NCBI GenBank assembly: GCA_963751795.1
Contig: CAVVVI010000004.1
Span: forward strand, 992,001-1,056,000
DNA from: BOG-908 sp963751795
GTDB taxonomy: Bacteria > Pseudomonadota > Alphaproteobacteria > Acetobacterales > Acetobacteraceae
Reading direction: 5' to 3'
Length of the DNA: 64,000 nt
Shown here: positions 25,235 to 34,797 of the stretch, in pieces
Numbering within the stretch: position 1 is the stretch's first letter
Layout of the letters: each line of letters starts with the position of its first letter
Made by a program: the position numbers and the translations under genes
The notes under the pieces: model-generated
Databases searched by the model: none
Told to the model about the DNA's origin: nothing
What the model saw: only the letters and a program-made list of their open reading frames with translations

Positions 25235-25630
25235 CTAGGCTGCTGGCAATGGCATGGTGGTCTCGTATTGCATGACGCCGACGCGGTTGCCCTCCGTGTC
25301 TTCGATGAACACCAGCTCCCCGACCCCCGCGATGGCGTAGGGCTGCGACAGCAGCTTGCCGCTCGCCGCTCCGACCCGGCTGATTGCCGCCTGCAGATCG
25401 TCCACGCCGATTGTGCACTCGAAGCCTCGCATCCCCGCGCCGGTCAGCGCCGTTCCGCGTTCCTGCAGCGCGCCTTGCAGTCCCGGATCGTCGTCCGGGC
25501 CTGTCTGGATCAGGTAGAAGTTCGGCGGGCCCCAGGGCCGGAAGGTCCAGCCGAAGGCCGCCGCGTAGAACCGGCGGGCCCGATCGACGTCGCCGGCGTG
25601 AATGGCGAAGTGCCTGACGTGGTTGGCCAT
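25235..25630 (-). CDS. VOC (glyoxalase/bleomycin resistance) family protein
   Basis: 131 residues with the paired beta-alpha-beta-beta-beta modules of the vicinal oxygen chelate fold: MANHVRHFAIHAGDVDRARRFYAAAFGW at the N-terminus and the second module from MRGFECTIGVDDLQAAISRV to GVGELVFIEDTEGNRVGVMQYE. The start ATG at 25628-25630 has GGAG upstream. Metal ligands and substrate cannot be assigned. It lies between the two halves of the ligase-associated repair set, on the opposite strand to the helicase. Confidence 0.85.
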   Translation of the reverse strand: MANHVRHFAIHAGDVDRARRFYAAAFGWTFRPWGPPNFYLIQTGPDDDPGLQGALQERGTALTGAGMRGFECTIGVDDLQAAISRVGAASGKLLSQPYAIAGVGELVFIEDTEGNRVGVMQYETTMPLPAA

Positions 25631-25698
25631 TGCGGGTGGTCTCCGTCTGGAGCGGGTCCGGTGGCTGCCGGCAGCCCGCTTGCGCCGGGATGGCAGCG

Positions 25699-25740
25699 TG
25701 CCACGCCCGGGGGACGATGCCACGCCCGCGCGGGTGTGGC
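25699..25740. promoter_or_regulatory. Direct repeats and a palindrome upstream of lhr
   Basis: TGCCACGCCCG occurs at 25699-25709 and 25718-25728 (period 19). The second copy is half of a near-perfect palindrome GCCACGCCCG-CG-CGGGTGTGGC (one mismatch). It lies in the divergent gap between the VOC gene and lhr, a candidate operator for either. Confidence 0.4.
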
Positions 25741-25787
25741 GATCGGCCGCGGTATGCCGAAGGCGCTATCCTCCCTATGGTCCGGCG

Positions 25788-28193
25788 ATGAGCGCGCAGC
25801 TGCCGGACCGTTTCCAGACCTGGTTCACCGCGCGCCACTGGACTCCCCGCCCGCATCAGCTCGCTTTGCTGCAGGCCGCCGCAAAGCGCGAGAACATCCT
25901 GCTGATCGCGCCCACCGGCGGCGGCAAGACGCTGTCGGGCTTTCTGCCCACGCTGGTGGAACTCGCAGCACCGCGCACCGCGCCCACGCTGCACACCCTC
26001 TACATCAGCCCGCTGAAGGCGCTGGCGGCCGATATCGCGCGCAACCTGACCATTCCGGTCACCGAGATGGGCCTGCCGATCGCCATCGGCACGCGCACCG
26101 GCGATACCAGCACGGAGCAGCGCCGCCGTCAGCGCGAGAGCCCGCCGGATATTCTGCTCACCACGCCGGAAAGCCTGGCCGTGCTGCTGAGCCAGGAGAA
26201 CGCGGGTGCGATGTTCGCGGGCCTGCGGACGGTGATCGTGGACGAGATCCACGCGCTGGCCGGCACCAAGCGCGGCGACCAGCTCGGCCTTCTCCTGGCC
26301 CGGCTGACGGTGCTGGCGCCGCAGGCCCGCAGGGTCGGGCTGTCGGCGACGGTGGCCCATCCCCAGGCGCTGCTGGCCTATGTCGGCGCCGGCGAGGCGG
26401 CACGGCTGATCACCGTGCCGCAGGGCGCGCCGCCGGCGTTGCAGATGATGCTGCCCGAAGCGCGGCTGGCCTGGTCGGGCCGCATGGGCCTGGCTTCGGC
26501 CGAGACGATCCTGCGCCGGATCGAGGCCGCCGGCCTGACGATCGTGTTCGTCAACACCCGGGCGCAATCCGAGCTGCTGTTCGCCGAACTCTGGCGCCTC
26601 AACGAAGCTACCCTGCCCATCGCGCTGCATCACGGCAGCCTCGATCTGGTGCAGCGCCTGCGCGTGGAAGCCGCCATGGCCAGCGGCGCGCTGCGGGCTG
26701 TGGTCGCCACCTCCTCGCTCGATCTCGGGATCGATTGGGGCGGCGTGGACCAGGTGATCCAGGTCGGCGCACCGAAGGGCGTCAGCCGGCTGCTGCAGCG
26801 GGTGGGCCGCAGCAACCACCGCATGGACGAGGCGAGCCAGGCCATCCTGGTGCCCGCCAACCGGTTCGAGGTGCTGGAATGCCAGGCCGCCATCGAGGGC
26901 GTCGGCGCCAACGAGCTGGACGGCGATCCGCCGCGCCCCGGCGGGCTGGACGTGCTGGCGCAGCATCTGCTGCTCACCGCGGCCGCCGGCCCGTTCCACC
27001 CCGACGCGATGTTCGCCGAAATCCAGCGCGCCGCGCCCTACGCCACGCTCACCCGCGAGGATTTCGAGGACACGCTGACCTTTGTCGAGAATGGCGGCTA
27101 CGCGCTGGCCACCTATGATCGCTACCGCAAGCTGTTCCGCAACTCCGAAGGCCGCGTGCACATTCGCGGCGACCGCGTCGCGCGCCAGGCACGCATGAAT
27201 GTCGGCACCATCACCGAGGCGCCGCTGCTGAAGGTGAAGCTCGGCGGCCAGCGCGGCCAGACGCTGGGCGAGGTGGAGGAGTATTTCGCCAATACGCTGC
27301 GGCCCGGGAACACGTTCCTGTTCGCCGGCCGCCTGCTCCGCTTCACCAGGCTGCACGAGATGACGATCGAATGTGCCGATGGCGGCACCGGCACGCCAAT
27401 GGTGCCCACCTATGTCGGCGCCCGCCTGCCGCTCACCACGAATCTCGCCTCCCGCGTGCGCGCCATGCTGCACGATCCCGCCGCCTGGCACGCCTATCCG
27501 GAACCGGTGCGCGAGTGGCTCGGCTTGCAGCTGCAGCGCTCGGAGACGCCCGGCCCCGACGGCCTGCTGGTGGAGATATTTCCGCGCCAGGACCGCTGGT
27601 TCATGGTGGCCTACACGTTCGAGGGCCAGCAGGCGCACCAGACCCTGGGCATGCTGCTCACCCGCCGCATGGAACGCGCCGGCCACGCGCCGCTGGGTTT
27701 TCTGGGCACCGACTACGTGATCGCCACATGGAGCGCGCACGAGCCCACCGGCATCGAGGATCTGTTCGCCACCGACATGCTGGGCGACGACCTGGAGGAG
27801 TGGATGGCCGAGTCCTCGATGCTGCGCCGGACGTTCCGCAACGTGGCCACCATCGCCGGCCTGATCGACCGCCAGCCGGGCGGCAGCCGCACGCGCCGCC
27901 AGGTGACCATCAACACCGACCTGATCTACGACGTGCTGCGCCGCCATCAGCCGACCCACGTGCTGCTTCGCGCCACCCGCTCGGATGCCGCCCAGGGCCT
28001 GACCGACATCGCGCGGCTGCAGCTGCTTCTGGAACGCGCGGCCGGGCGCATCCGCGTGCGGCGGCTGGACCGGGTTTCGCCGCTGGCTGTGCCGGTGCTG
28101 CTCGACATCGGGCGCGAAAGCGTGCGGACGGCGGTGGATGAGGACGCGCTGCTGGAAGAGACCGAGGCGCTGATTGCCGAGGCGATGGGCTGA
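25788..28193 (+). CDS. lhr: Ligase-associated DEXH helicase (Lhr-core type)
   Basis: An 801-residue superfamily 2 3'-5' helicase. Motif I is APTGGGKT (41-48), motif Ia ISPLKALAADIARNL, motif II VDEIHAL (DEIH, 152-155), motif III LSATV, and motif VI-like LLQRVGRSNHR. A C-terminal Lhr-specific region follows (TPMVPTYVGARLPLTTNLASRV onward). The length fits the ~800-residue Lhr-core used with ligase and Lexo rather than the ~1500-residue long Lhr. The start ATG 25788 gives the expected N-terminus. The phosphoesterase of the same system follows after 61 bases. Confidence 0.94.
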   Translation: MSAQLPDRFQTWFTARHWTPRPHQLALLQAAAKRENILLIAPTGGGKTLSGFLPTLVELAAPRTAPTLHTLYISPLKALAADIARNLTIPVTEMGLPIAIGTRTGDTSTEQRRRQRESPPDILLTTPESLAVLLSQENAGAMFAGLRTVIVDEIHALAGTKRGDQLGLLLARLTVLAPQARRVGLSATVAHPQALLAYVGAGEAARLITVPQGAPPALQMMLPEARLAWSGRMGLASAETILRRIEAAGLTIVFVNTRAQSELLFAELWRLNEATLPIALHHGSLDLVQRLRVEAAMASGALRAVVATSSLDLGIDWGGVDQVIQVGAPKGVSRLLQRVGRSNHRMDEASQAILVPANRFEVLECQAAIEGVGANELDGDPPRPGGLDVLAQHLLLTAAAGPFHPDAMFAEIQRAAPYATLTREDFEDTLTFVENGGYALATYDRYRKLFRNSEGRVHIRGDRVARQARMNVGTITEAPLLKVKLGGQRGQTLGEVEEYFANTLRPGNTFLFAGRLLRFTRLHEMTIECADGGTGTPMVPTYVGARLPLTTNLASRVRAMLHDPAAWHAYPEPVREWLGLQLQRSETPGPDGLLVEIFPRQDRWFMVAYTFEGQQAHQTLGMLLTRRMERAGHAPLGFLGTDYVIATWSAHEPTGIEDLFATDMLGDDLEEWMAESSMLRRTFRNVATIAGLIDRQPGGSRTRRQVTINTDLIYDVLRRHQPTHVLLRATRSDAAQGLTDIARLQLLLERAAGRIRVRRLDRVSPLAVPVLLDIGRESVRTAVDEDALLEETEALIAEAMG

Positions 28194-28254
28194 CCCGGCC
28201 AGGGCCGCCCGCCACCTTTCGCGGCACGGGCGCAGCGGCCTATACCCGCCACCG

Positions 28255-28968
28255 ATGTTCCCCACCCCGCATATTTTCCAGAACGAAGCCTTGCTGCTCG
28301 ATCCCGCCGGCGTGCTCGTGTGGCCGCGTCTGGCGCTGCTTGCGGTAGCCGACCTGCATCTGGAAAAAGGCTCGGCGGCGGCTGCCCAGGGGCAGCTGGT
28401 GCCGCCCTGGGATACCGGCCACACGCTGGCCCGCCTTGCCGAAGCGGTCGCGCGCTATCGGCCAACCACGGTGGTGGCCGTGGGCGACAGCTTCCACGAC
28501 AGCCACGCCGCCACCCGCCTTTCGGCCGCGGATTACGCGACCCTCGCCGGCCTCACCCACGCCGCGCGGTTCATCTGGATCGGCGGCAACCACGATCCGC
28601 ATCCGCCCGAGGGCTTGGAAGGCCACAGCGCCGGACATTTCACCGCCGGCTCTATCACCTTCCGCCACCAGGCCCGCGTCGGCGCCACGGCCGAGATCAG
28701 TGGCCATTTCCACCCCAAGGCGCGCATCCAGACGCGCGCCACGCCGATCGCCCGCCCCTGCTTCATGGCGGACGCCGCGCGCATCATGCTGCCCAGCTTC
28801 GGCGCCTACACGGGCGGGCTGGACGTGCGCACGCCCGCCATCGCGCGGCATTTTCCGCGTGGCGGCCACGCCTACCTGCTCGGCCAGTCCCGCGTGTTCT
28901 GCTTTGCGGTGCCGCCGCCCGAACAGGCGGCCGCCTGCGCCGCCCAGCCCTTGGCACCTTGCGGCTGA
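28255..28968 (+). CDS. pdeM: Ligase-associated metallophosphoesterase PdeM
   Basis: A 237-residue calcineurin-like phosphoesterase of the Lhr-associated set. Metal-binding motifs are DLHLEKG (Asp33, His35), GDSFHDS (Asp78), GGNHD (Asn112, His113) and SGHFHPKA. A role in trimming DNA ends before ligation is inferred from the conserved gene association. It is co-directional with lhr but separated by more than 4 kb from its ligase and exonuclease partners. Confidence 0.9.
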   Translation: MFPTPHIFQNEALLLDPAGVLVWPRLALLAVADLHLEKGSAAAAQGQLVPPWDTGHTLARLAEAVARYRPTTVVAVGDSFHDSHAATRLSAADYATLAGLTHAARFIWIGGNHDPHPPEGLEGHSAGHFTAGSITFRHQARVGATAEISGHFHPKARIQTRATPIARPCFMADAARIMLPSFGAYTGGLDVRTPAIARHFPRGGHAYLLGQSRVFCFAVPPPEQAAACAAQPLAPCG

Positions 28969-29050
28969 ACGCGCCCGGCTGCGCCGGCGTGCGCTCTCCG
29001 GCCGCCCGCACCGGGGCGGCAAAACTTGTCCCGGCCGGAGCGGTTCACAC

Positions 29051-30490
29051 ATGGGCGCCATGACCGACATCAATATCGTATGGTTCCGTCAGGACCTTCG
29101 CCTTGCCGACCAGCCGGCCTTGCTCGCCGCCGCCCAGGGCGGCGCGCGCGTGCTGCCGGTGTACGTGTTCGACGACACGCACCAGGGGGCCTGGCCGATG
29201 GGCGGCGCCGGCCGTTGGTGGCTGCATCACAGCCTGGCCTCGCTGGGCGCCAGCCTGAAGGCGATCGGTGCGAAGCTGGTACTGCGGCGCGGCGACCCCG
29301 CGCAGATCATCCCGGCGCTGGCGGCCGAGTTGGGTGCCGGCCACGTGCATGCCGGCGTGGCGCACGAGCCGGGCTGGCGCGCCGCGGACGCCGCCGTGCG
29401 CACCGCGCTGGAGCGGGACGGCCGCAGCCTGACGCTGCACCGCACCTCCACGCTGATCGACCCCGACCGCATCCGCAGCCAGACCGGCACGGTGTACGGC
29501 ATGTACACCCCGTTCGCCCGCGCCGTGGAAGCCCTGGGCGAGCCGCCCGAGCCGCTGCCGGCGCCCACGCACCTGGCGAGCAAACACACCGCCTCCGACC
29601 GGCTCGAGGATTGGGGCCTGCTGCCGACCAAGCCCGACTGGGCCGGCGGCATCCGCGCGCTGTGGAAGCCGGGCGAGGCCGCGGCGCGGGTACGGCTCGA
29701 CTTGTTCGTGGGCGACGCGGTGGCGCGCTACGGCACCGGCCGCAACCTGCCCGGCGAGGACGGCACGTCGATGCTCTCGCCGCATCTGCATTTCGGCGAG
29801 CTCTCGCCGCGCACAATCTGGCATGCCAGCCGCACCACCGATGACGGCGACGATCATCACACCTACCGCCGCGAGCTGATCTGGCGCGATTTCTCCGCCT
29901 ATCTGCTGTGGCACCATCCCACTTTGCCTGACGCACCGCTGCGCCCCGCCTTCGGCAAGCTGGCGTTCCGCCACGCACCCGCCGAGCTGGCCGCCTGGCA
30001 GCAGGGCCGCACCGGCGTGCCGATCGTGGACGCCGGCATGCGCCAGCTCTGGCAGACCGGCTGGATGCACAACCGGGTGCGCATGATCACCGCCAGCTTC
30101 CTGGTCAAACACCTGCTGCTGGCCTGGCAGCAGGGCGAGGCGTGGTTCTGGGACACGCTGGTGGATGCCGATCTGGCGAGCAACGGTGCCAGCTGGCAGT
30201 GGATCGCGGGAACCGGCATCGACTCCCAGCCGTTCTTCCGCGTGTTCAATCCGGTAACCCAGGGCGAGAAGTTCGACGCGGATGGCGCCTACGTGCGCCG
30301 TTTCGTGCCCGAGATCGCCCGCCTGCCCGACCGCTACCTGCATGCCCCCTGGACCGCACCGGACAAGGTGCTGGCCGAGGCCGGGCTGCGGCTCGGCGCC
30401 GATTATCCACGCCCGCTGATCGATCTGGCGAAGGGCCGCGACCGCGCGCTCGACGTCTATCGCCGCACCGTGCGCGAGACGGCGACGTGA
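29051..30490 (+). CDS. phrB: Deoxyribodipyrimidine photolyase (class I CPD type)
   Basis: A 479-residue FAD photolyase that reverses UV pyrimidine dimers with blue light. The N-terminal antenna domain (VWFRQDLRLADQPAL) is followed by the FAD domain with GEDGTSMLSPHLHFGELSPR, the ELIWRDFSAYLLWH block, GMRQLWQTGWMHNRVRMITASFLVKHLL and LVDADLASNGASWQWIAGTG. ATG 29051 is used; a second ATG nine bases later is equally possible. It is followed by a GTGA-overlapping phosphatase gene. Confidence 0.94.
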   Translation: MGAMTDINIVWFRQDLRLADQPALLAAAQGGARVLPVYVFDDTHQGAWPMGGAGRWWLHHSLASLGASLKAIGAKLVLRRGDPAQIIPALAAELGAGHVHAGVAHEPGWRAADAAVRTALERDGRSLTLHRTSTLIDPDRIRSQTGTVYGMYTPFARAVEALGEPPEPLPAPTHLASKHTASDRLEDWGLLPTKPDWAGGIRALWKPGEAAARVRLDLFVGDAVARYGTGRNLPGEDGTSMLSPHLHFGELSPRTIWHASRTTDDGDDHHTYRRELIWRDFSAYLLWHHPTLPDAPLRPAFGKLAFRHAPAELAAWQQGRTGVPIVDAGMRQLWQTGWMHNRVRMITASFLVKHLLLAWQQGEAWFWDTLVDADLASNGASWQWIAGTGIDSQPFFRVFNPVTQGEKFDADGAYVRRFVPEIARLPDRYLHAPWTAPDKVLAEAGLRLGADYPRPLIDLAKGRDRALDVYRRTVRETAT

Positions 30491-31191
30491 ACGCAGTCGC
30501 GCCGATCACCCTGCCCGCGCCGACCATTCCACGCGATCGCGGCCTGCGCATCGTGGGCGACGTGCATGGCGATCTGCGCGCCTTTGCGTTCGCCGCCGAT
30601 ACCGACCGCTTCGTGGTGCAGCTGGGCGACCTGATCGACGCCGGGCCGGACAGCGCCGGCGCGCTGCGGCTGATGTTCCGGCTGATTGACGAGCAGCGCG
30701 GCCTATTCCTGGTGGGCAACCACGACCGCAAGCTGGGGCGCGCGCTGCGCGGTGAGCGGGTGCGCGGCGGCCCGCAGCTGGAAACCACGATGGCCGGGCT
30801 CGACCCGGCGCTGCGCGCCCGCGCACTGGCCGAGGTGGAGCGCGCGCCGGCCTGGATCGTCCATGAGCGGCGCTTTTTCGTGCACGCCGCCTTTCACACC
30901 GGCATGCTGGCCAACGAGCCCCCCGATCCGCTGGGGCCGGTCAATCCCCTGCTCTCGCGCGCGCTGTTCGGCGAGACCACCGGCCGCACCCAGGCGGACG
31001 GCTTCCCCGAGCGGCTGCTGCGCTGGGTGAACCACATCCCGCAGGGCATGACCGTCTATTGCGGCCACGATCAGCGCAGCCGCGACGGCCGGCCCTGGGT
31101 GACGCATGGCGAGGCAGGCGGCACGGCGATGTTCATGGATACCGGCGCCGGCAAGGGCGGGCATCTGAGCTGGATCGATCTCGACCCCTGA
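30487..31191 (+). CDS. PPP-like metallophosphoesterase
   Basis: A 234-residue calcineurin-like phosphatase with GDVHGD (Asp25, His27), QLGDLIDAG (Asp48) and VGNHDRK (Asn78, His79) followed by a late histidine in YCGHDQR. It resembles bacterial PrpE/ApaH-like serine/threonine phosphatases or dinucleoside-tetraphosphatases; the substrate is undetermined. The GTG start overlaps the photolyase stop as GTGA, so it is translationally coupled to DNA photorepair. Confidence 0.85.
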   Translation: MNAVAPITLPAPTIPRDRGLRIVGDVHGDLRAFAFAADTDRFVVQLGDLIDAGPDSAGALRLMFRLIDEQRGLFLVGNHDRKLGRALRGERVRGGPQLETTMAGLDPALRARALAEVERAPAWIVHERRFFVHAAFHTGMLANEPPDPLGPVNPLLSRALFGETTGRTQADGFPERLLRWVNHIPQGMTVYCGHDQRSRDGRPWVTHGEAGGTAMFMDTGAGKGGHLSWIDLDP

Positions 31192-31308
31192 GCACCTGAC
31201 CGTCTATTGTCGCCCCGTCTTCACAATTACGTTATTGCGCTGCCGTGGTGTTTCGAATACCCAGGTGCCCGGTCCGCCTCACGCGGTCCTTGAACGCCTG
31301 GGGGCCAG

Positions 31309-33045
31309 ATGACCGGTGCAATTCGCCTTGCTTTGCTGACGACGGCTGCCGGAATCCTGTTCTGCGCCGCGCCTGCCGCTGCTGCGCCGATGAGCCTGCC
31401 GGCGCTGGCCCGCCCGGACCTCACCGATATGGGTGCTGCGCCCGACACCATGCCGGTGACGCTCTCCCTCACCTTGGCCTATCGCGACCAAGCGGGCCTC
31501 GACCAGCTCGTGACCGCGCAGGCGACGCCGGGCTCGCCGCTGTTCCACCATTATCTGACGCCCGAAGAATTCGCCGCCCGCTTCGCGCCCAGCCAGGAGC
31601 AGGCCGACGCAGTGGCCGCCGCGCTGACGCGGGCCGGATTTATCGTCAGCCAGGCGCCCAACCGGACCGTGCTGAAGGCGATCGGGACGGCCGCCGCCGC
31701 GCAGGCCTATTTCGCGACCACGCTGTATCTGGTGGCCCAGGCCGGCCAGCCTATGCTGCGCTATGCCAATGCGACGCCGGCGACGATTCCGGCCGAGCTG
31801 GCCGGCAGCGTGCGCAGCGTGCTGGGCCTCGACAACGTCGTCAAAATGCACAGCGCGCGGCGGCGCGGGCAGCTGCAGCCCCATGAAGCTGCCGCCAGCG
31901 CCGCCTTGGTGCAGCCGGTGACCGGCCCCTCGGGCGGCATTCTGCCGGCGGGCTTCGCGGCCGCCTACAAATTCCCCAAAGTGTCCGGCGCGGGCCACGC
32001 GATCGGTGTCGTGATCGACTCCGACATCGCCGACAGCGACCTCGCCAGCTTCTGGGCCGCCGCCAAGGTGACGCGCACGGGCACGTTCAACCGCGTGCTG
32101 GTGGAAGGCACGAACCCCGGCATCGGGCCCGATGTGGGCGAGACGGCGATCGACACCGAAGCGACCTCGAGCCTGGCGCCGGGTGCCGCCATCTACGTGT
32201 ACCTGATGACGTCGCTGTCGGACACCGATATTGCCGACGCCTACAACCGCGCGGTCACCGACCACGCGGTCGATGTGGTCAGCTCGAGCTTCGGCGGCTG
32301 CGAGTCCGAGGAGACCGCCTCGTCCACCGCGACCAACGCGATCGCCGAGCAGGGCGCCGCGGTCGGCATCACGTTCACGGCCTCCACGGGCGATGCCGGT
32401 GGTTACTGCCGCAGCCAGAACAGCATGGGCGCGATCGTCTATCGCAAGGACATCGTCAACTCGCCGGCCTCGAACCCCTATTTCGTCGCGGTCGGCGGCA
32501 CCACGCTCACCATCAACGGCATCGGCACCCGCGTGTCGGAGACGGCATGGGGCCCGGGCGGCGCCAGCGGCGGCGGCACTGGCGGCGTCTCCAGCCTGTT
32601 CGCCAAACCTTCGTATCAGAACGGCGTGACGGGCATGGCGGTGGTGCCCACGATCACGGCCAGCGACCCGCTCAGCCAGCCCAAGAGCGGCTTTGCCGGC
32701 CGTAACGTGCCCGACATCTCGCTCGACGCCAGCAACGCCTCCACCTCCTGCATGGCCGTCTACGACTCGCCGGATGGCGGCTGGGCCTGCTACGGCGGCA
32801 CGTCGGTCTCCAACCCGGTGTTCGCGGCGTTGGTGGCACTGCAGAATGCGGTGAAGGGCAGCAAGGCCGGCTTCGCCAACCCTGCGCTCTATTCGGACTT
32901 CACCAAGGCCGGCACCAGCCCGGCCGGCGTGTACGGCGCCAAGTTCTTCGACGTGCTGCGCGGCCCGATCGGCGGCGGCTGGGCTGCCAAGCGCGGCTAC
33001 GACCAGGCCACCGGTATCGGTTCGGTCACCAACGGATCCTTCTGA
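31309..33045 (+). CDS. Secreted S53 peptidase (sedolisin/kumamolisin family)
   Basis: A 578-residue precursor: signal peptide (about 1-26), pro-kumamolisin activation domain (about 45-180) and the subtilisin-like S53 catalytic domain. Catalytic residues are Glu278 and Asp282 in GETAIDTE, the oxyanion Asp362 in STGDAGG and Ser499 in GGTSVSNP. The calcium-site C-terminus FFDVLRGP...GYDQATGIGS is present. S53 enzymes work at acid pH, so this suggests an acidic habitat (inference). It stands alone. Confidence 0.94.
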   Translation: MTGAIRLALLTTAAGILFCAAPAAAAPMSLPALARPDLTDMGAAPDTMPVTLSLTLAYRDQAGLDQLVTAQATPGSPLFHHYLTPEEFAARFAPSQEQADAVAAALTRAGFIVSQAPNRTVLKAIGTAAAAQAYFATTLYLVAQAGQPMLRYANATPATIPAELAGSVRSVLGLDNVVKMHSARRRGQLQPHEAAASAALVQPVTGPSGGILPAGFAAAYKFPKVSGAGHAIGVVIDSDIADSDLASFWAAAKVTRTGTFNRVLVEGTNPGIGPDVGETAIDTEATSSLAPGAAIYVYLMTSLSDTDIADAYNRAVTDHAVDVVSSSFGGCESEETASSTATNAIAEQGAAVGITFTASTGDAGGYCRSQNSMGAIVYRKDIVNSPASNPYFVAVGGTTLTINGIGTRVSETAWGPGGASGGGTGGVSSLFAKPSYQNGVTGMAVVPTITASDPLSQPKSGFAGRNVPDISLDASNASTSCMAVYDSPDGGWACYGGTSVSNPVFAALVALQNAVKGSKAGFANPALYSDFTKAGTSPAGVYGAKFFDVLRGPIGGGWAAKRGYDQATGIGSVTNGSF

Positions 33046-33081
33046 AACCCGACTACCTCCGCAGCGTCCAGCGCGACCCGA

Positions 33082-34677
33082 TTAGGATGCGCCGGGCGCC
33101 GCGGCGCCAGGCCGGCTGCCATCCTGTTCGGCCTCGGGAGACATCGCCGCACTAGCCAGGAACGCCGCGGCGTTGGCGCGCATCGCGGCCAGCTTGCCGG
33201 GGTCCATGCGCGCCAGCGTCTTCATCGGCATCGCCAATCTCATGTTGCCTGCGAGCAGCTTTTCGTTGCGAGCGAAGAAATCCCAATAAAGATAATTGAA
33301 CGGGCAGGCATTCGGCCCGACGGCATCCTTCACGTTGTACGCGCAGCCTTTGCAGTAATCGCTCATGCGGTTGATGTAGGCGCCGGAGGCGGCGTACGGC
33401 TTGGATCCGATGATGCCGCCGTCGGCAAACAGCGCCATGCCGCGCACGTTGGGCATTTCCACCCACTGATAGGCGTCGGCATAGACGACGAGGTACCACT
33501 CATCGACATCATCCGGATGCAGGCCGGCGAGCAGGGCGAAATTGCCGGTGATCATCAGGCGCTGGATGTGATGCGCGTAGGCGTGCGACAGCGTGTCGGT
33601 GATGGCGTGATACAGGCAGTTCATGCGTGTCTGCCCGGTCCACCAGAACCAGGGCAGGCGCCGCGTGGCACCCAGCGCATTCTTGCTGCCGTATTCCGGC
33701 ATGTTGGCCCAGTAGATCCCACGCACGAACTCCCGCCAGCCAAGGATCTGGCGGATGAAGCCCTCCACCGCGTTTAGCTGAGCATGGCCGGCGCGATACG
33801 CCGCCTCGGCGGCAGCACAGATCTCGCGCGGTTCCAGCAAGCCGAGGTTCATCGAGGTGGAGACCAGCGCATGGAACAGCACCGGCTCGCCGGCCTTCAT
33901 CGCATCCTGGAACGTGCCGAAGCTGGGCAGCCGGTTCTCGACGAAATCGGCCAGCGCCTCGTGCGCCTGTGCCGCGGTCACGGGCAGCGCGAAATCGGCG
34001 GCGCGGCCGACATGGTTGGGGAAATGCCGATCGACCAGGGCGATCACCTCGCGCGTGATGGCGTCGGGCGGAAAGCGCGGCACTGGCGGGTTGGCGACCC
34101 CGCGCGGCAGCGTGGCACGGTTATCCTTGTCGTAGTTCCAGGCGCCGCCCTCCGGCTGGTCGCCATCCATCAGGAAGCCATAGCGGCGGCGCATGTCGCG
34201 GTAGAAGAACTCCATCCGCAGGCCCCGCCGGTCGCGCGCCCAGGCGATGAAATCCTGGATGCGCGCAAAGAAACGCGTGTCGTCGCGGATCTCCACTTCC
34301 ACCCCGGCGGCTTCCTGCCAGTGCCGCATGTCTTCGGACAGCCGCCATTCACCCGGCTCGGTCACCACCACGCGGCTGCTGCCATGCAGCGCCAGCGCGC
34401 GCAGCATTTCCCCGCGCAAGGACTGCGTGTTGTCCGGATCGTCGAGCCGGATGTACTCCACCCGCACCCCGCGCGCGGCCAGGGCGCTGGCGAAGTGGCG
34501 CATGCCGGAGAGCACCAGCACGATCTTGATGGCGTGGTGGCGCACATAGGTGCACTCGGCCATCACCTCGGCCATCAGCACCACGTCGCGTGCCGGATCG
34601 AGGTCGGTGAGCGAGGAGATGCCGTCGCTGAGCTGGTCGCCCAGCAGCATCCGCAGTGTTCCGCCCGACGCTTCCAT
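33082..34677 (-). CDS. FeS bacterial cryptochrome/photolyase (FeS-BCP, (6-4) type)
   Basis: A 531-residue photolyase relative of the FeS-BCP group (prototype Agrobacterium PhrB, a (6-4) photolyase). All four [4Fe-4S] cysteines are present: Cys354 (RMNCLYHAI), Cys442 and Cys445 (DYCKGCAYN) and Cys458 (NACPFNYLYWDF). Other family blocks are LLGDQLSDGISSL at the N-terminus, YWANMPEYGSKN and WYLVVYADAYQWVEMPNVRGMALFADGG. The last ~25 residues are an unrelated Ala/Gly/Pro tail. It is convergent with the peptidase gene. Confidence 0.94.
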   Translation of the reverse strand: MEASGGTLRMLLGDQLSDGISSLTDLDPARDVVLMAEVMAECTYVRHHAIKIVLVLSGMRHFASALAARGVRVEYIRLDDPDNTQSLRGEMLRALALHGSSRVVVTEPGEWRLSEDMRHWQEAAGVEVEIRDDTRFFARIQDFIAWARDRRGLRMEFFYRDMRRRYGFLMDGDQPEGGAWNYDKDNRATLPRGVANPPVPRFPPDAITREVIALVDRHFPNHVGRAADFALPVTAAQAHEALADFVENRLPSFGTFQDAMKAGEPVLFHALVSTSMNLGLLEPREICAAAEAAYRAGHAQLNAVEGFIRQILGWREFVRGIYWANMPEYGSKNALGATRRLPWFWWTGQTRMNCLYHAITDTLSHAYAHHIQRLMITGNFALLAGLHPDDVDEWYLVVYADAYQWVEMPNVRGMALFADGGIIGSKPYAASGAYINRMSDYCKGCAYNVKDAVGPNACPFNYLYWDFFARNEKLLAGNMRLAMPMKTLARMDPGKLAAMRANAAAFLASAAMSPEAEQDGSRPGAAAPGAS

Positions 34678-34797
34678 GCCTAAACTCCCACGACAGCCAC
34701 CCGGGCGCCTGATCAGACGCGCGCCGCACGCCGAAAGTTCTCAGCAGCCGACGGCAAGGCGGATCGCCAGCCCGCCGCTCCCAAGGTTATCGCCCGC

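Noticed and set aside
25128..28424. Very long open frame (over 1000 codons) on the minus strand opposite lhr
   Set aside because: It is antisense to the well-supported Lhr helicase, its translation is low-complexity Arg/Ala/Gly/His-rich, and such frames are expected in GC-rich DNA.
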